64,000 nt of DNA, from assembly GCF_007858185.1 (NCBI RefSeq), contig NZ_VFES01000003.1, positions 248,001 through 312,000 of the forward strand. Direction: 5' to 3'. Position numbers and translations under genes: made by a program. Below the pieces are notes generated by a model. That model worked only from the letters and a program-made list of their open reading frames with translations. It did not search any database and was not told the DNA's origin. Shown one piece after another: positions 17,199-26,885 of the stretch (within the stretch, counting starts at the first letter, position 1; each line of letters starts with the position of its first letter). Source of the stretch: Pseudomonas grimontii (GTDB lineage Bacteria; Pseudomonadota; Gammaproteobacteria; Pseudomonadales; Pseudomonadaceae).

Positions 17199-17254
17199 GT
17201 GCGGCGTATCGGCGTCATCTTTTGTATCAAAGACGCGTGTAAGATACGCCGCAC
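17199..17254. repeat. 56-bp near-perfect hairpin in the leader of the macroglobulin gene
   Basis: GTGCGGCGTATC (17199-17210) is perfectly inverted as GATACGCCGCAC (17243-17254), and an inner GCGTC/GACGC pair extends it. It ends 20 bp before the likely ATG of the alpha-2-macroglobulin gene and 20 bp after the upstream stop. It lacks a T-run, so it could be an attenuator, a protein-binding palindrome or an mRNA-stability stem. Confidence 0.6.
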
Positions 17255-17273
17255 TTAGCCAGGGATGCTCACC

Positions 17274-20200
17274 ATGTTCGATTCGCTCAAAGCCATCAGC
17301 CGCCGTGTTGTCGGTGTGTTTCTGACTGTGGTGGCGGCCGTTTTCGGCCAATGGCATCCGCCGCTATGGCTGCGCGCTATTGGCCGTGGCCTGGCGAACC
17401 TGGGCGATAAAGCCCGCGCTTATCCGCGCCAGACGGGTGCCGGGGTGCTCGGGCTCGTATTGCTCGCGGCGGCTGGCTTCTACGGCTGGCACTGGTATTC
17501 CAATCTGCCGCAGCCGCATACCGCGAGCTACTCGCTGCACAAACCCAACCTGACCGACTACACCCAGCAAACCCCGGTTGTGGATAACTTGCAGGTGCGT
17601 TTCGGCGAATCCGTGGCTCCACTGGCGGCCATCGGCAAACCGGTGACCGAAGGCATTACCCTCAAGCCCGAGGTTGCAGGCACCTGGCGCTGGGCGGATG
17701 ACCGTAGCCTGTTGTTCGTGCCGGAAAAAGACTGGCCCATCGACGCCCATTACACCCTGGACCTGGCAAAGAAAAACCTGCTGGCCGACGGCGTATTGCT
17801 CGACCAATACAGCGCGCAATTTTCCACCCAACCGTTCCGCGCCACCCTGGCGCAAAACGAGCTGTATCAGGACCCATCCAACCCAACGCTGAAACAGCTG
17901 GTGGCGACCTTCCATTTTTCCCACCCGGTCGATGAAGACAGCCTGCGCAAGCGCGTCTCGGTAAGCCTCGGCAAAGGCCTGGCCTACCGCGACGCGCAGA
18001 TGCCCAACCGTCCGGAAATCAGCTTCGACGAGAAAAAACTCAACGTCTACGTACGCTCCGCCGCCCTGGCCACGCCGCTGGAAAGCACGCCGGTCAGCGC
18101 CAAGTTGGATGAAGGTATCAAGGCCCGCGACGGCGGCAACGCCAGCACCGCGCCGCTGGTGGCCGAAGTCACCGTGCCCGGTCGCTATCGCCTGACCTTT
18201 ACCGGCGCCGAAGTGAGCTTTGTGGATAACGCACGCGGCGAGCCTGAGCCGGTGCTGATGTTCAGCAGTTCCAGCGCCGTGGCCGATGACACCATTGCCG
18301 GTAAGGTCCAGGCCTGGCTGCTGCCGGAAAAATCCGAGGACGACACCCGCCCTTACAGCAGCAACGAGATCGACGACGCGCTGCTGGCCCGTAGCACCAA
18401 GGTCAACCTGACCCACGTGCCCAGCGTCGAACCGCTGAACACCCTGCACGCTTTCAAATTCAAGGCCCCGGCCGGCCGTGCGCTGTATGTGCGCGTGCCC
18501 GCCAACCTGGAAGCCATCGGCGGCTACCTGGCGAAAAACCCTACGGCTTCGCTGATCAGCATGCCGGCTTATCCGCGCACCCTGCAGTTCCTGTCCGACG
18601 GCGCGTTGCTCAGCCTCAATGGCGAAAAACGCCTGGGCTTCATGGCCCGGGGTGTGCCTGGCGCCCATGTGGAAATCGCACGCTTGCTGCCCAACCAATT
18701 GCAGCACCTGGTGGACCAGAGCAGCGGCAGCTTTGCCCGGCCCAATTTCGGCAACGAGTACTTCGACCGCATGGTTGAACGCCAGTCCCTGGATATTGCG
18801 CTGTCGTCCTCGGACCCGGCGAAAACCGTCTATGACAACGTCGACCTGAGCCACTACCTCACCGCCAACGGCGGCCGTCGCGGCATTTTCGTCCTCAAGC
18901 TCAGCCCTCAGGATGAGCCGGCCGAACGCACGTTCGACTACTCGCGCAGCACCACCTCTGACCTGCGCTTTATCGTGGTCACCGACCTCGGCATCATCGC
19001 CAAGCGCTCCAGCGATGGCAGCCATGACGTGTATGTGCAGTCCATCGGCAACGGTTCGCCGGTGTCCGACGCCCAGGTCGACATTATTGGCCGCAACGGT
19101 CTGCCGGTGAGCAGCGGCCACACCGACGGCGAAGGCCACGTGCATTTCGCCAAGCTGGATGAACTGCGCCGTGAGAAAACGCCGCTGATGTATGTGGTCA
19201 CTCGCGGCAATGACCAATCGTTCCTGCCGATCGCCCGTCAGTCGCAGCAGCTGGATTTGTCGCGCTTCGACGTAGGCGGTTTGGAAGAAGACGGCGCGAT
19301 TGATCGCCTCAGTGCCTACCTGTTCACCGACCGTGGCCTTTACCGCCCTGGCGAAACCGCGCACCTGGGCATGATCGTGCGCAGCGGCAATTGGAAAGGT
19401 GCCCTGCAAGGCCTGCCTGTGGAGTTGCAGATCACCGATCCACGCGGCCTTGAAGTGATTCGCCAGCCGCTGAAGCTGTCCGCCAGCGGTTTTGAAACCT
19501 TTGATTTCCCCAGCAGCGAAGTCGCCCCCGCCGGGGATTACACCGCGACCTTGCAGTTGATTGGCCAAAAACAGACCCGCACCGACCTGGGCAGTGTCAG
19601 CTTCAAGGTCCGCGATTTCGAACCGGACCGCATGAAGGTCAGCCTGAGCTTGCATGACACCCCGGTGCAGGGCTGGATTCCACCGGAGCAGGTGGTGGCC
19701 AAGGTCACCGCAATGCACCTGTTCGGCGCGCCGGCGGCCGGCCGTCGCGTCACCGCGAAGATGTCCCTGAGCCCGACGCTCGCAGCATTCGAGCGTTACC
19801 CCGACTACCGTTTCCGCCTCAACGACTCCCTGGAAGAGGCCAGCACCGAAGACCTGGCCGAAACCACCGTCGACGACAACGGCCAGGCTGTACTCGACCT
19901 CAACCTGCAACGCTTCGCCAACAGCACCTATCGCTTGCAAGTGATGACTCAGGTGTTCGAGGCCGAAGGGGGTCGTAACGTGGCGGCGCAAAGCGCGTTG
20001 CTGGTGTCGTCCGCACCCTACCTTGTGGGTGTGAAAAGTCAGGACTCGCTGTCGTACGTCGCCAAGGACGCCCCACGCCAGGTGCAATGGCTGGCCGTCG
20101 CGCCAGACCTCACCCCGCTGGCGGTGGATGGCCTGACCAGCGAAGTGGTCGAACACCGCTACGTGTCGGTACTGGTGAAACAGTCCAACGGCACCTACAA

Positions 20201-23078
20201 GTACGAGTCGCGCATCAAGAACATCAGCCAGCCGGCCTCACCGCTGGTGATGACCAAGGACGGCGCCAGGCAGACGCTGAACACCGCTACCCCAGGCGAT
20301 TTCACCCTGCAAGTGAAAGACGCCAACGGCAACCTGCTCAACCAGATCGACTACAGCGTGGCCGGACGCGGGAATACCTCGCGCTCCCTGGAACGCAACG
20401 CCGAGCTGCAACTGCGCCTGGATAAACGCAGCTACGCCACCGGCGATGAGATCGCGATCAGCATCCGCGCGCCTTACACCGGTGCGGGTTTGATCACCAT
20501 CGAGCGGGACAAGGTCTACACCCAGCAGTGGTTCAAGGCCGACAGTACCAACAGCGTGCAACATATCCGCGTGCCTGCGGGGCTTGAAGGCAATGCCTAC
20601 GTCAACGTGCAGTTTGTGCGCGACATCGGTTCGTCCGAGGTTTATATGAGCCCGCTGTCCTACGGTGTGGTGCCGTTCAGCATCAACCTGGATGCACGGC
20701 GCATGGCGTTGAAGGTCGAGGGCCCGGCGAAAATAGAGCCGGGGCAAACCCTCGACATCAAGGTCAACGCCGACCGCCCAGGCCGCGCGGTGGTGTATGC
20801 AGTAGACGAAGGCATCTTGCAGGTAGCGCGCTACCAGACGCCCGACCCGCTGGGTTTCTTCTTCCAGAAGCGGGCGCTGGAAGTCGGCACCAGTCAGATC
20901 CTGGACCTGATCCTGCCGGAATTCAGCCGCCTGCTCAGTGGGGCGGCGCCCGGTGGCGATACGGAAGGCGCCCTGGCCAACCACCTCAACCCGTTCAAGC
21001 GTAAACATCAGCCGCCAGTGGCCTGGTGGTCCGGGCTGGTGGACTTGCCCGCCGGTGAAACCGTGCTGCATTACCAAGTGCCGGACAGCTTCAACGGCAA
21101 GCTGCACCTGTTCGCGGTGGCAGTGGACGCCGACAGCGTGGGCGTCAGCGAGGCCAACACCGAGGTCCGTGGCCCGATCGTCATCACGCCGAACGTGCCG
21201 GCCTTTGTGGCGCCAGGTGATGTGTTCAACGTGAGTGCCGGGGTGTTCAGCAACCTCGAGGCTGCGGCGGACGTGAAGTTTGAAGTGCAGACCAGCGACG
21301 GCCTGGTGGTGCAGGGCAACAAAGCCAGCACCTTGTCCCTGCAACCGCGCAAGGAGGGCACCGCCGAGTTCAAGATCAAGGTCGGCGAAACCCTCGGTTC
21401 GGCGGATTTGCGCTTTGTCGCAGTGTTGCCGGATGGCAAGCGGATCCAGGTGGCGGAAACCACTTCGATTCGCCCTCTGAGCGAGCATCGCGTGGCCCTG
21501 AGCCTGGGTCGCTTCGACAGCGCCAGCAAAGAGCTCAAGCCCACCCGTGAACTGTTCAGCCAACTGCGCGACGTGCAACTGGGCGTGGCGGCCTCGCCGC
21601 TGGTGTGGGCCAACGGCCTCAAGCATTACCTGGATGACTACGGCTATGCCTGCACCGAGCAACTGGTGTCCAAGGCCATGCCGGCGTTGATCTGGGGCGG
21701 TACTGCACCCGAAGCCGAACAAGCCTTCAGCGCAGCGGTACGCATGCTGCGTCAGCGCCAGAACCAGGCCGGTGGTTTCGGTTTGTGGGCCGCCAATCCG
21801 GATGTGGCGCCCTACGCCAGCCTGTATGCCACCGATTTCCTGATCGAAGCCAAGGAACGCGGGCTGCCGGTGCCGGAAGACCTGCTGGTGCGCGCCAATA
21901 GTTATCTGACGGACCTGGCCAACGGCCCGAGCGAAGGCCTGTCGGAATTGCGCAACCGCGCCTACGCCAGTTACCTGTTGAGTCGCCAGGGGATTCTGGT
22001 GAGCGGCGCCTTGAGCGATATACGCGAACGCTACGAAAGCTACTTCAAGGACAGCTGGCAGAACGACCTGGGCGCCGCCTACCTGGCGGCCAGCTACAAA
22101 CTGCTCAAACAGGATCGCCAGGCCGACACCTTGTTCCGCAAGATCCCTTGGCGTTCGCTTGTGGATAAGTGGGACAGCGATGGCCTGTATTACGACCCGC
22201 TGGTCCACGATGCCGAGCACCTGCATCTGCTCGCTCGCCATTTCCCCGAGTTGCTGGACGATGTGCCTACCGCCCTGCTGGATAAACTCGGCAAGCGCCT
22301 CAACGAACAGCGCTACAACTCACTGTCGGCGGCGCTGTTGCTGCGTGCCTTGGACAACTACGGCCAGCGCGCGCAAAGCGATATGACCCTCAAGGCCACC
22401 GCCTGGCTGGGCGACAAGCAGCAACAACTGCTGGAAATGGCCGGCCAGCCACCGCGCGCGGCGGTACCGGGCACCACGCAAAAGCTGCTGATGGAAAAAT
22501 CCGACGGCCCGGCGGCGTTCTACATGCTCAGCGAAGCCGGTTTCGATAAGGGTGCCAAGCTCAAGCCGATCAACAACGGGCTGGAGATCATCCACGAATA
22601 CCTCGACCTCAAAGGCGAGCCGGTGAGCACAGTGGCGGTGGGCGATGAGTTCCTGGTGCGCTTGCGTCTGCGTGCCACCGACCGTGACCAGGTGCAGCAA
22701 GTGGCCGTGGTCGACCTGCTGCCCGGTGGCGTCGAGCCTGTGTATAACTTGCCACCGGAGCCGGAAACCGCCAGCACCGAGGAAAGTGAAGGCGAAGCGT
22801 CCGATTACGTAGAAGAAAGCGAACAAGAAGCCGATGCCTGGCAAGCGCCGATCGGCGAAACCGAGCTGAGCAACTGGCAGCCGGACTACGTGGATGTGCG
22901 TGATGATCGGGTGGTGTTGTACGGCACGGCACTGCGCGACGTAGGCACCTTCGTCTATCGTGTGCGCGCCACCAACGCCGGCACGTTCAACACGCCACCG
23001 GCCTACGCCGAAGGCATGTACGAAACCACCCTGCAAGGGCGCGGCAAAGTAGGCCAGCTTGAAATTACCAAGCCTTAA
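17274..23078 (+). CDS. Bacterial alpha-2-macroglobulin (YfhM/ECAM-like) with thioester
   Basis: A protein of about 1934 aa. The ATG at 17274 has AGGG nine bases upstream; the ATG at 17265 overlaps that site. Residues near 54-73 form one transmembrane helix, so it is a membrane-anchored periplasmic protein rather than the lipoprotein seen in E. coli. The thioester motif CTEQ (Cys at about 1460) is intact, followed by helical-toroid sequence (QNQAGGFGLWAANPDVAPYA). Bacterial macroglobulins trap proteases in the periplasm. Pairing with pbpC, which it overlaps by 20 bp, matches E. coli yfhM-pbpC and suggests cell-envelope repair after attack. Confidence 0.93.
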   Translation: MFDSLKAISRRVVGVFLTVVAAVFGQWHPPLWLRAIGRGLANLGDKARAYPRQTGAGVLGLVLLAAAGFYGWHWYSNLPQPHTASYSLHKPNLTDYTQQTPVVDNLQVRFGESVAPLAAIGKPVTEGITLKPEVAGTWRWADDRSLLFVPEKDWPIDAHYTLDLAKKNLLADGVLLDQYSAQFSTQPFRATLAQNELYQDPSNPTLKQLVATFHFSHPVDEDSLRKRVSVSLGKGLAYRDAQMPNRPEISFDEKKLNVYVRSAALATPLESTPVSAKLDEGIKARDGGNASTAPLVAEVTVPGRYRLTFTGAEVSFVDNARGEPEPVLMFSSSSAVADDTIAGKVQAWLLPEKSEDDTRPYSSNEIDDALLARSTKVNLTHVPSVEPLNTLHAFKFKAPAGRALYVRVPANLEAIGGYLAKNPTASLISMPAYPRTLQFLSDGALLSLNGEKRLGFMARGVPGAHVEIARLLPNQLQHLVDQSSGSFARPNFGNEYFDRMVERQSLDIALSSSDPAKTVYDNVDLSHYLTANGGRRGIFVLKLSPQDEPAERTFDYSRSTTSDLRFIVVTDLGIIAKRSSDGSHDVYVQSIGNGSPVSDAQVDIIGRNGLPVSSGHTDGEGHVHFAKLDELRREKTPLMYVVTRGNDQSFLPIARQSQQLDLSRFDVGGLEEDGAIDRLSAYLFTDRGLYRPGETAHLGMIVRSGNWKGALQGLPVELQITDPRGLEVIRQPLKLSASGFETFDFPSSEVAPAGDYTATLQLIGQKQTRTDLGSVSFKVRDFEPDRMKVSLSLHDTPVQGWIPPEQVVAKVTAMHLFGAPAAGRRVTAKMSLSPTLAAFERYPDYRFRLNDSLEEASTEDLAETTVDDNGQAVLDLNLQRFANSTYRLQVMTQVFEAEGGRNVAAQSALLVSSAPYLVGVKSQDSLSYVAKDAPRQVQWLAVAPDLTPLAVDGLTSEVVEHRYVSVLVKQSNGTYKYESRIKNISQPASPLVMTKDGARQTLNTATPGDFTLQVKDANGNLLNQIDYSVAGRGNTSRSLERNAELQLRLDKRSYATGDEIAISIRAPYTGAGLITIERDKVYTQQWFKADSTNSVQHIRVPAGLEGNAYVNVQFVRDIGSSEVYMSPLSYGVVPFSINLDARRMALKVEGPAKIEPGQTLDIKVNADRPGRAVVYAVDEGILQVARYQTPDPLGFFFQKRALEVGTSQILDLILPEFSRLLSGAAPGGDTEGALANHLNPFKRKHQPPVAWWSGLVDLPAGETVLHYQVPDSFNGKLHLFAVAVDADSVGVSEANTEVRGPIVITPNVPAFVAPGDVFNVSAGVFSNLEAAADVKFEVQTSDGLVVQGNKASTLSLQPRKEGTAEFKIKVGETLGSADLRFVAVLPDGKRIQVAETTSIRPLSEHRVALSLGRFDSASKELKPTRELFSQLRDVQLGVAASPLVWANGLKHYLDDYGYACTEQLVSKAMPALIWGGTAPEAEQAFSAAVRMLRQRQNQAGGFGLWAANPDVAPYASLYATDFLIEAKERGLPVPEDLLVRANSYLTDLANGPSEGLSELRNRAYASYLLSRQGILVSGALSDIRERYESYFKDSWQNDLGAAYLAASYKLLKQDRQADTLFRKIPWRSLVDKWDSDGLYYDPLVHDAEHLHLLARHFPELLDDVPTALLDKLGKRLNEQRYNSLSAALLLRALDNYGQRAQSDMTLKATAWLGDKQQQLLEMAGQPPRAAVPGTTQKLLMEKSDGPAAFYMLSEAGFDKGAKLKPINNGLEIIHEYLDLKGEPVSTVAVGDEFLVRLRLRATDRDQVQQVAVVDLLPGGVEPVYNLPPEPETASTEESEGEASDYVEESEQEADAWQAPIGETELSNWQPDYVDVRDDRVVLYGTALRDVGTFVYRVRATNAGTFNTPPAYAEGMYETTLQGRGKVGQLEITKP

Positions 23079-25356
23079 ACGCCTGGCGCCGCTGCTGGCA
23101 GCGGCGCTATTGCTGGCGGGGTTGCGGCTGTGGCCCCATGCCCCGCTGGAACAGGCTGTGACATCGTCACGGGTGGTGTTGGCCGATGACGGTTCGCTGC
23201 TGCGCATGACCCTGGCGGATGACGGCCAATACCGTTTATGGCTGCCGCTGGAGCGCATCTCGCCGTCACTGGTCGAGGCCTTGCTGCTCAAGGAAGACCG
23301 CAATTTCTACTGGCACCCGGGGATCAATCCCCCGGCGTTGCTGCGCGCGGCCCTGGCCACCTACAGCGGCGGCCAGCGTCAGGGCGGCTCGACCTTGAGC
23401 ATGCAATTGGCACGGCGCCTGTGGGATCTCAACACCCGCCAGGTGCCCGGCAAGTTGCAACAGATGGCGTTGGCGCTGTGGCTGGAGGCGCGCTACAGCA
23501 AGCACGAGATCCTTGAGGCGTACCTGAACCTGGCGCCCATGGGCGGCAATATCGAAGGCGCCGAAGCGGCCAGTCGCATCTACTTTGGCAAGGCGGCGGC
23601 GCAGTTGTCGTTGTCCGAAGCCTTGGCGCTGGCGGTGATCCCCCAGCAGCCGGGGCGGCGTGCACGCTTCGGACCGTCACTGCAAAACGCGCGGCTGCGC
23701 TTGATGAATGACTGGCGTGAAACTTATCCACAAGACCCGCGTAACGACAGTTTGCTCGACCTGCCCCTGGAAGCCCGCAACCGCCAGCAGATCCCGTTTC
23801 TGGCGCCGCATCTGAGCGAGCAGCTATTGGCATCCCAGCCAGGCAACGAACTCAACAGCACCCTCAACCTGCCCTTGCAGCAACTGCTCGAACGCCTGAT
23901 CAGCGGCTTTATCGCCGAGCGGCGCAGCACCGGGGTGGAAAATGCCACGGCCATCCTGATCGACAGCCGCGACCAAAGCGTCAAGGCGCTGGTGGGCTCG
24001 GCGGACTACTTATCCACAAGCATCCACGGCCAGGTCAACGGCGTATTGTCACGCCGTTCGCCGGGGTCGACCCTCAAGCCGTTTCTCTACGGGCTGGCAC
24101 TGGATCAAGGGGTGATCCACCCCATGAGCATCCTCAAGGACTTGCCCAGTAACTTCGGCTACTTCCAGCCGGAAAATTTCGACGGCAGTTTTGTCGGGCC
24201 TCTGACCGCACGGGATGCGTTGATCCGTAGCCGGAATATCCCGGCGGTGTGGCTGGCCAGCCAGGTGAAGTCGCCGTCGTTGTATGGGTTGTTGCAACGC
24301 GCGGGGGTCAAGGGCCTGCGCGGTGAAAGCCATTACGGCCTGGCTCTGGCACTCGGTGGCGGCGAGATGACACCCGAGGAGCTGGCGCGACTGTATGTGA
24401 TGCTGGCGGGCGACGGCCATCTGCGGCCGTTGCGCTATTTACAGGAGCAGCCCCAGGCCACCGGCCCGCAGCTCCTCACCCCGCAGGCCGCCTTCATGGT
24501 GCGCGACATGCTGCGCCGCAACCCGCGACCGGATGGCCTGCCCGCGCGGCACTGGCGCACCGCCTGGAAAACCGGCACGTCCTGGGGGTTCCATGATGCG
24601 TGGAGCGCGGGCCTGGTCGGTCCCTACGTGCTGGTGGTGTGGGTGGGCAACTTCGATGGTCGACCCAACCCGGTGTTTATCGGTGCCAAGACCGCTGCAC
24701 CGCTGTTCTTCCGCATCGCCGACGCCCTGCCCCTGGCCTTGCCCAACGTCGTGATCAAGGCCGACAAACCACCCGCCGGCCTGGTGCGCATCGACGTCTG
24801 CGCCGCCTCGGGCGAATTGCCCAACCGCTGGTGCCCACAAACCCGCAAGACCTGGTACATCCCCGGTGTCTCACCGATTCGCGTGTCCAACCTGCACCGT
24901 CCGGTACTGATCGACACCCGCACCGGCAAGGCCGCGTGCCCGCCGTTCGAGACGCAATACACCCGCGAGGAAGTCTTCGAATTCTGGCCCAGCGACATAC
25001 AACGCCTGTACCGCGCCGCCGGCCTGCCCCGCCGCACGCCCCCCAACGTGATGAAAAACTGCCAGCCCAACCGCATCAGCGACCAGAGCGAAGCCCCGCA
25101 GATCCGCTCGCCGCTGACTCAAGTGAGTTATCAGTTGCGCCTGTCCCAACCGCAGGAAAGCATCCCGCTGAACGCGAATGCGGCCAGCGATGCGGCGACG
25201 CTGTACTGGTTTTCTGATCAAACCTTGATCGGCCAGGGCCCGCCGCAAGCCACATTGAACTGGCGGCCGGGCAAGTCGGGGGAGTATCGGTTGCGGGTCA
25301 GTGATGATCAGGGGCGTAGTGCGAGCCGGGGGTTGAGGGTGGAGTTTGTGCCTTAG
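23059..25356 (+). CDS. pbpC: Penicillin-binding protein 1C, bifunctional peptidoglycan synthase
   Basis: 765 aa from a TTG start at 23059 inside the end of the macroglobulin gene. An N-terminal membrane anchor is followed by a GT51 glycosyltransferase (KEDRNFYWHPG, GGSTLSMQLARRLWD, EAYLNLAPMG). The transpeptidase has the Ser-x2-Lys motif SPGSTLKP (Ser337), SRN, and KTGTS (Lys504). The C-terminus has the PBP1C-specific C-terminal domain (from about residue 680, SPLTQVSYQLRLSQPQE). It polymerises and crosslinks peptidoglycan in the periplasm; overlap with the protease trap suggests a joint repair role. Confidence 0.95.
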   Translation: MKLPSLKRLAPLLAAALLLAGLRLWPHAPLEQAVTSSRVVLADDGSLLRMTLADDGQYRLWLPLERISPSLVEALLLKEDRNFYWHPGINPPALLRAALATYSGGQRQGGSTLSMQLARRLWDLNTRQVPGKLQQMALALWLEARYSKHEILEAYLNLAPMGGNIEGAEAASRIYFGKAAAQLSLSEALALAVIPQQPGRRARFGPSLQNARLRLMNDWRETYPQDPRNDSLLDLPLEARNRQQIPFLAPHLSEQLLASQPGNELNSTLNLPLQQLLERLISGFIAERRSTGVENATAILIDSRDQSVKALVGSADYLSTSIHGQVNGVLSRRSPGSTLKPFLYGLALDQGVIHPMSILKDLPSNFGYFQPENFDGSFVGPLTARDALIRSRNIPAVWLASQVKSPSLYGLLQRAGVKGLRGESHYGLALALGGGEMTPEELARLYVMLAGDGHLRPLRYLQEQPQATGPQLLTPQAAFMVRDMLRRNPRPDGLPARHWRTAWKTGTSWGFHDAWSAGLVGPYVLVVWVGNFDGRPNPVFIGAKTAAPLFFRIADALPLALPNVVIKADKPPAGLVRIDVCAASGELPNRWCPQTRKTWYIPGVSPIRVSNLHRPVLIDTRTGKAACPPFETQYTREEVFEFWPSDIQRLYRAAGLPRRTPPNVMKNCQPNRISDQSEAPQIRSPLTQVSYQLRLSQPQESIPLNANAASDAATLYWFSDQTLIGQGPPQATLNWRPGKSGEYRLRVSDDQGRSASRGLRVEFVP

Positions 25357-25730
25357 GAGTGGTCATCACACTCTGCAAGCTCCACGTAGTTCGACTCCCC
25401 ACCTCCCGTCGCCCCCGACAACCAACCCCACACGAAACTCAGCGTGGTACGCCCGGCAGCATCGACACCGATGATGCCCCGCGACCAGCCGGCCAGCAGC
25501 TCACCTTCCAGCGTCAGGCACTGATACAGCAGCTCGATAGCGTCTGGGCCTGTGACGCGACCGACCTGCGTACCCAGGCGAATTCGGCCGCCTTGGTAGG
25601 TGCCGGAAATGGCATCGCCCTCGACAAGGTAATGAAACACCGTGCCCGCGCCGGATAGCCCGTGGGTGTTATTGGCGACGGTGAATCGGCGGTTGTGCAA
25701 ACGCTCGTGGATTTGCGAGGGGCTGTTCAT
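25353..25730 (-). CDS. Conserved hypothetical protein, often labelled N-acetylglutamate synthase
   Basis: A 125-aa beta-rich protein converging on pbpC with a 4-bp overlap. Its features are NRRFTVANNTHGLSGAGTVFHY, GDAISGTYQGGRIRLGTQVGRV and LYQCLTLEGELLAGWSRG. Small proteins of this pattern are frequently annotated as n-acetylglutamate synthases, but no acetyltransferase CoA-binding motif is visible, so I regard that name as doubtful. It is the last host gene before the transposon end. Confidence 0.75.
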   Translation of the reverse strand: MNSPSQIHERLHNRRFTVANNTHGLSGAGTVFHYLVEGDAISGTYQGGRIRLGTQVGRVTGPDAIELLYQCLTLEGELLAGWSRGIIGVDAAGRTTLSFVWGWLSGATGGGESNYVELAECDDHS

Positions 25731-25780
25731 CGAAGGCGCGTCCTTTCGCGTGGATCTGGAGGTCCGGGTGGGTGGCTACT

Positions 25781-25838
25781 AACAATAAAGATTGACACTT
25801 AACAATAAAGATTGACACGCCGTAACATAGATTGACAC
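25781..25838 (+). repeat. Tandem repeats at the transposon left end, candidate TnsB-binding sites
   Basis: AACAATAAAGATTGACAC occurs twice exactly (25781-25798 and 25801-25818, 20-bp period). A third shortened copy, AACATAGATTGACAC, covers 25824-25838. The core ACAATAAAG is like that of the Tn7 TnsB site. The spacing of about two helical turns and the position 190 bp before tnsA fit a Tn7-like end. Confidence 0.75.
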
Positions 25839-25845
25839 AAGGCCG

Positions 25846-25877
25846 AAACCCCCGTATTTACGGGGTTTTCCATTTTT
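25846..25877 (+). terminator. Rho-independent terminator inside the transposon end
   Basis: The hairpin AAACCCC-CGTATTTACG-GGGTTT is followed by a T-rich tail. It may insulate tnsA from host transcription entering over the left end. Confidence 0.7.
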
Positions 25878-26027
25878 TGGCTGAGCCATCGGTCTAGATT
25901 CTCCGCTTCGTTCCGCTCCGGGAGTAGGCTAAAGAGGGCTGTACCATGAACAGGTGGTGGGCGATTTTTTCCTATAACTATTTTTCAGGGCGAGGAGAGG
26001 CGGTCCCGGCGGACGAAGGAGGTAGCA

Positions 26028-26885
26028 TTGCGCGGTCGTAGGTTTTCGTCTGAGACAGATATTCAGCGGCATATTTCGAATGGATTCGGTAGCGGAGCTG
26101 GTGCCAGTTATCTGCCGTGGCTGCGCGTCCAAGACGTGCCTTCCAGAGGACGCTCCCACAAGATCCAAGGTGTGAAGATCGATCGCCTCCATCACCTCTT
26201 TTCCGACCTAGAGCGCGCCTATTTTTTGGTATGTGAATTTTCGGAAAATGTTGTGGATATACGCGAGCAGTATCCATTGCTACCGCGAGAAAGTGCTCAA
26301 GCAATCGCGAGCTCTATGGGAGTGCGATACCCGAAGTATCCGAAGACAGTGCTTCCTTACGTTATGACCACGGATTTTTTATTAACGATAAAAAAGCCCG
26401 ATGGCAGCTTTAAATCCGTAGCCAGAACAATTAAATACCGCACTGACCTCGAAGGCAAAAAAGCCAGGAGGACGTTGGAAAAATTTGAGATCGAAAAGCG
26501 TTTCTGGACTGGCCAACACGTTGATTGGGCCATTGTCACTGAAGAAATGTTCAGCCCCGATTTGATCAAGAATTTAGGCTTACTCAGGAAGTTCGCTCAA
26601 CTGCCGCGCGCCTTGGCAGAGCCATCATTACACACAGATTTTCTGGGGCACTTAGCGAGCTGTCGTCCCTACCCGTGGAGTACTGCTGAATCTCTGCGAA
26701 AGATTGCCGCACGTTTATTTATCTCCTATCAAGACTCTCGGGCTTTATATCATCACCTGATATGGGCTAAGTCGATCAAGGTAGATTTGGTTGGTACTCC
26801 CATTCAAATGACTGCGCCACTACCAACATTTGAAATCATTGAGAAACCAATGAAAATTTCACTGACGGCGGAGGGCCTATCATGA
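26028..26885 (+). CDS. tnsA: TnsA-like transposon endonuclease
   Basis: 285 aa from a TTG with a strong AAGGAGG site. The TnsA nuclease residues appear in order: Glu in LERAYFLVCEF, Asp in MTTDFLLTIKKPDG, and Lys in RTIKYR. In Tn7-like elements TnsA cuts the 5' ends of the transposon while TnsB cuts and joins the 3' ends, giving cut-and-paste transposition. The stop overlaps the tnsB ATG (ATGA). Confidence 0.9.
   Translation: MRGRRFSSETDIQRHISNGFGSGAGASYLPWLRVQDVPSRGRSHKIQGVKIDRLHHLFSDLERAYFLVCEFSENVVDIREQYPLLPRESAQAIASSMGVRYPKYPKTVLPYVMTTDFLLTIKKPDGSFKSVARTIKYRTDLEGKKARRTLEKFEIEKRFWTGQHVDWAIVTEEMFSPDLIKNLGLLRKFAQLPRALAEPSLHTDFLGHLASCRPYPWSTAESLRKIAARLFISYQDSRALYHHLIWAKSIKVDLVGTPIQMTAPLPTFEIIEKPMKISLTAEGLS

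Noticed and set aside
17364..22241. Very long minus-strand open frames opposite the macroglobulin gene (930 and 667 codons)
   Set aside because: They mirror the GC-rich codon structure of the plus-strand gene, have no ribosome sites or known motifs, and the plus-strand protein is clearly real.
14100..24020. Many TTATCCACA-like 9-mers, resembling DnaA boxes
   Set aside because: They are spread inside coding regions and often encode Val-Asp-Asn/Lys; no AT-rich unwinding region or dnaA/dnaN genes are present.
25353..25730. Insertion at attTn7 downstream of glmS
   Set aside because: The neighbours at the left end are pbpC and a small hypothetical gene; glmS is not in the window.
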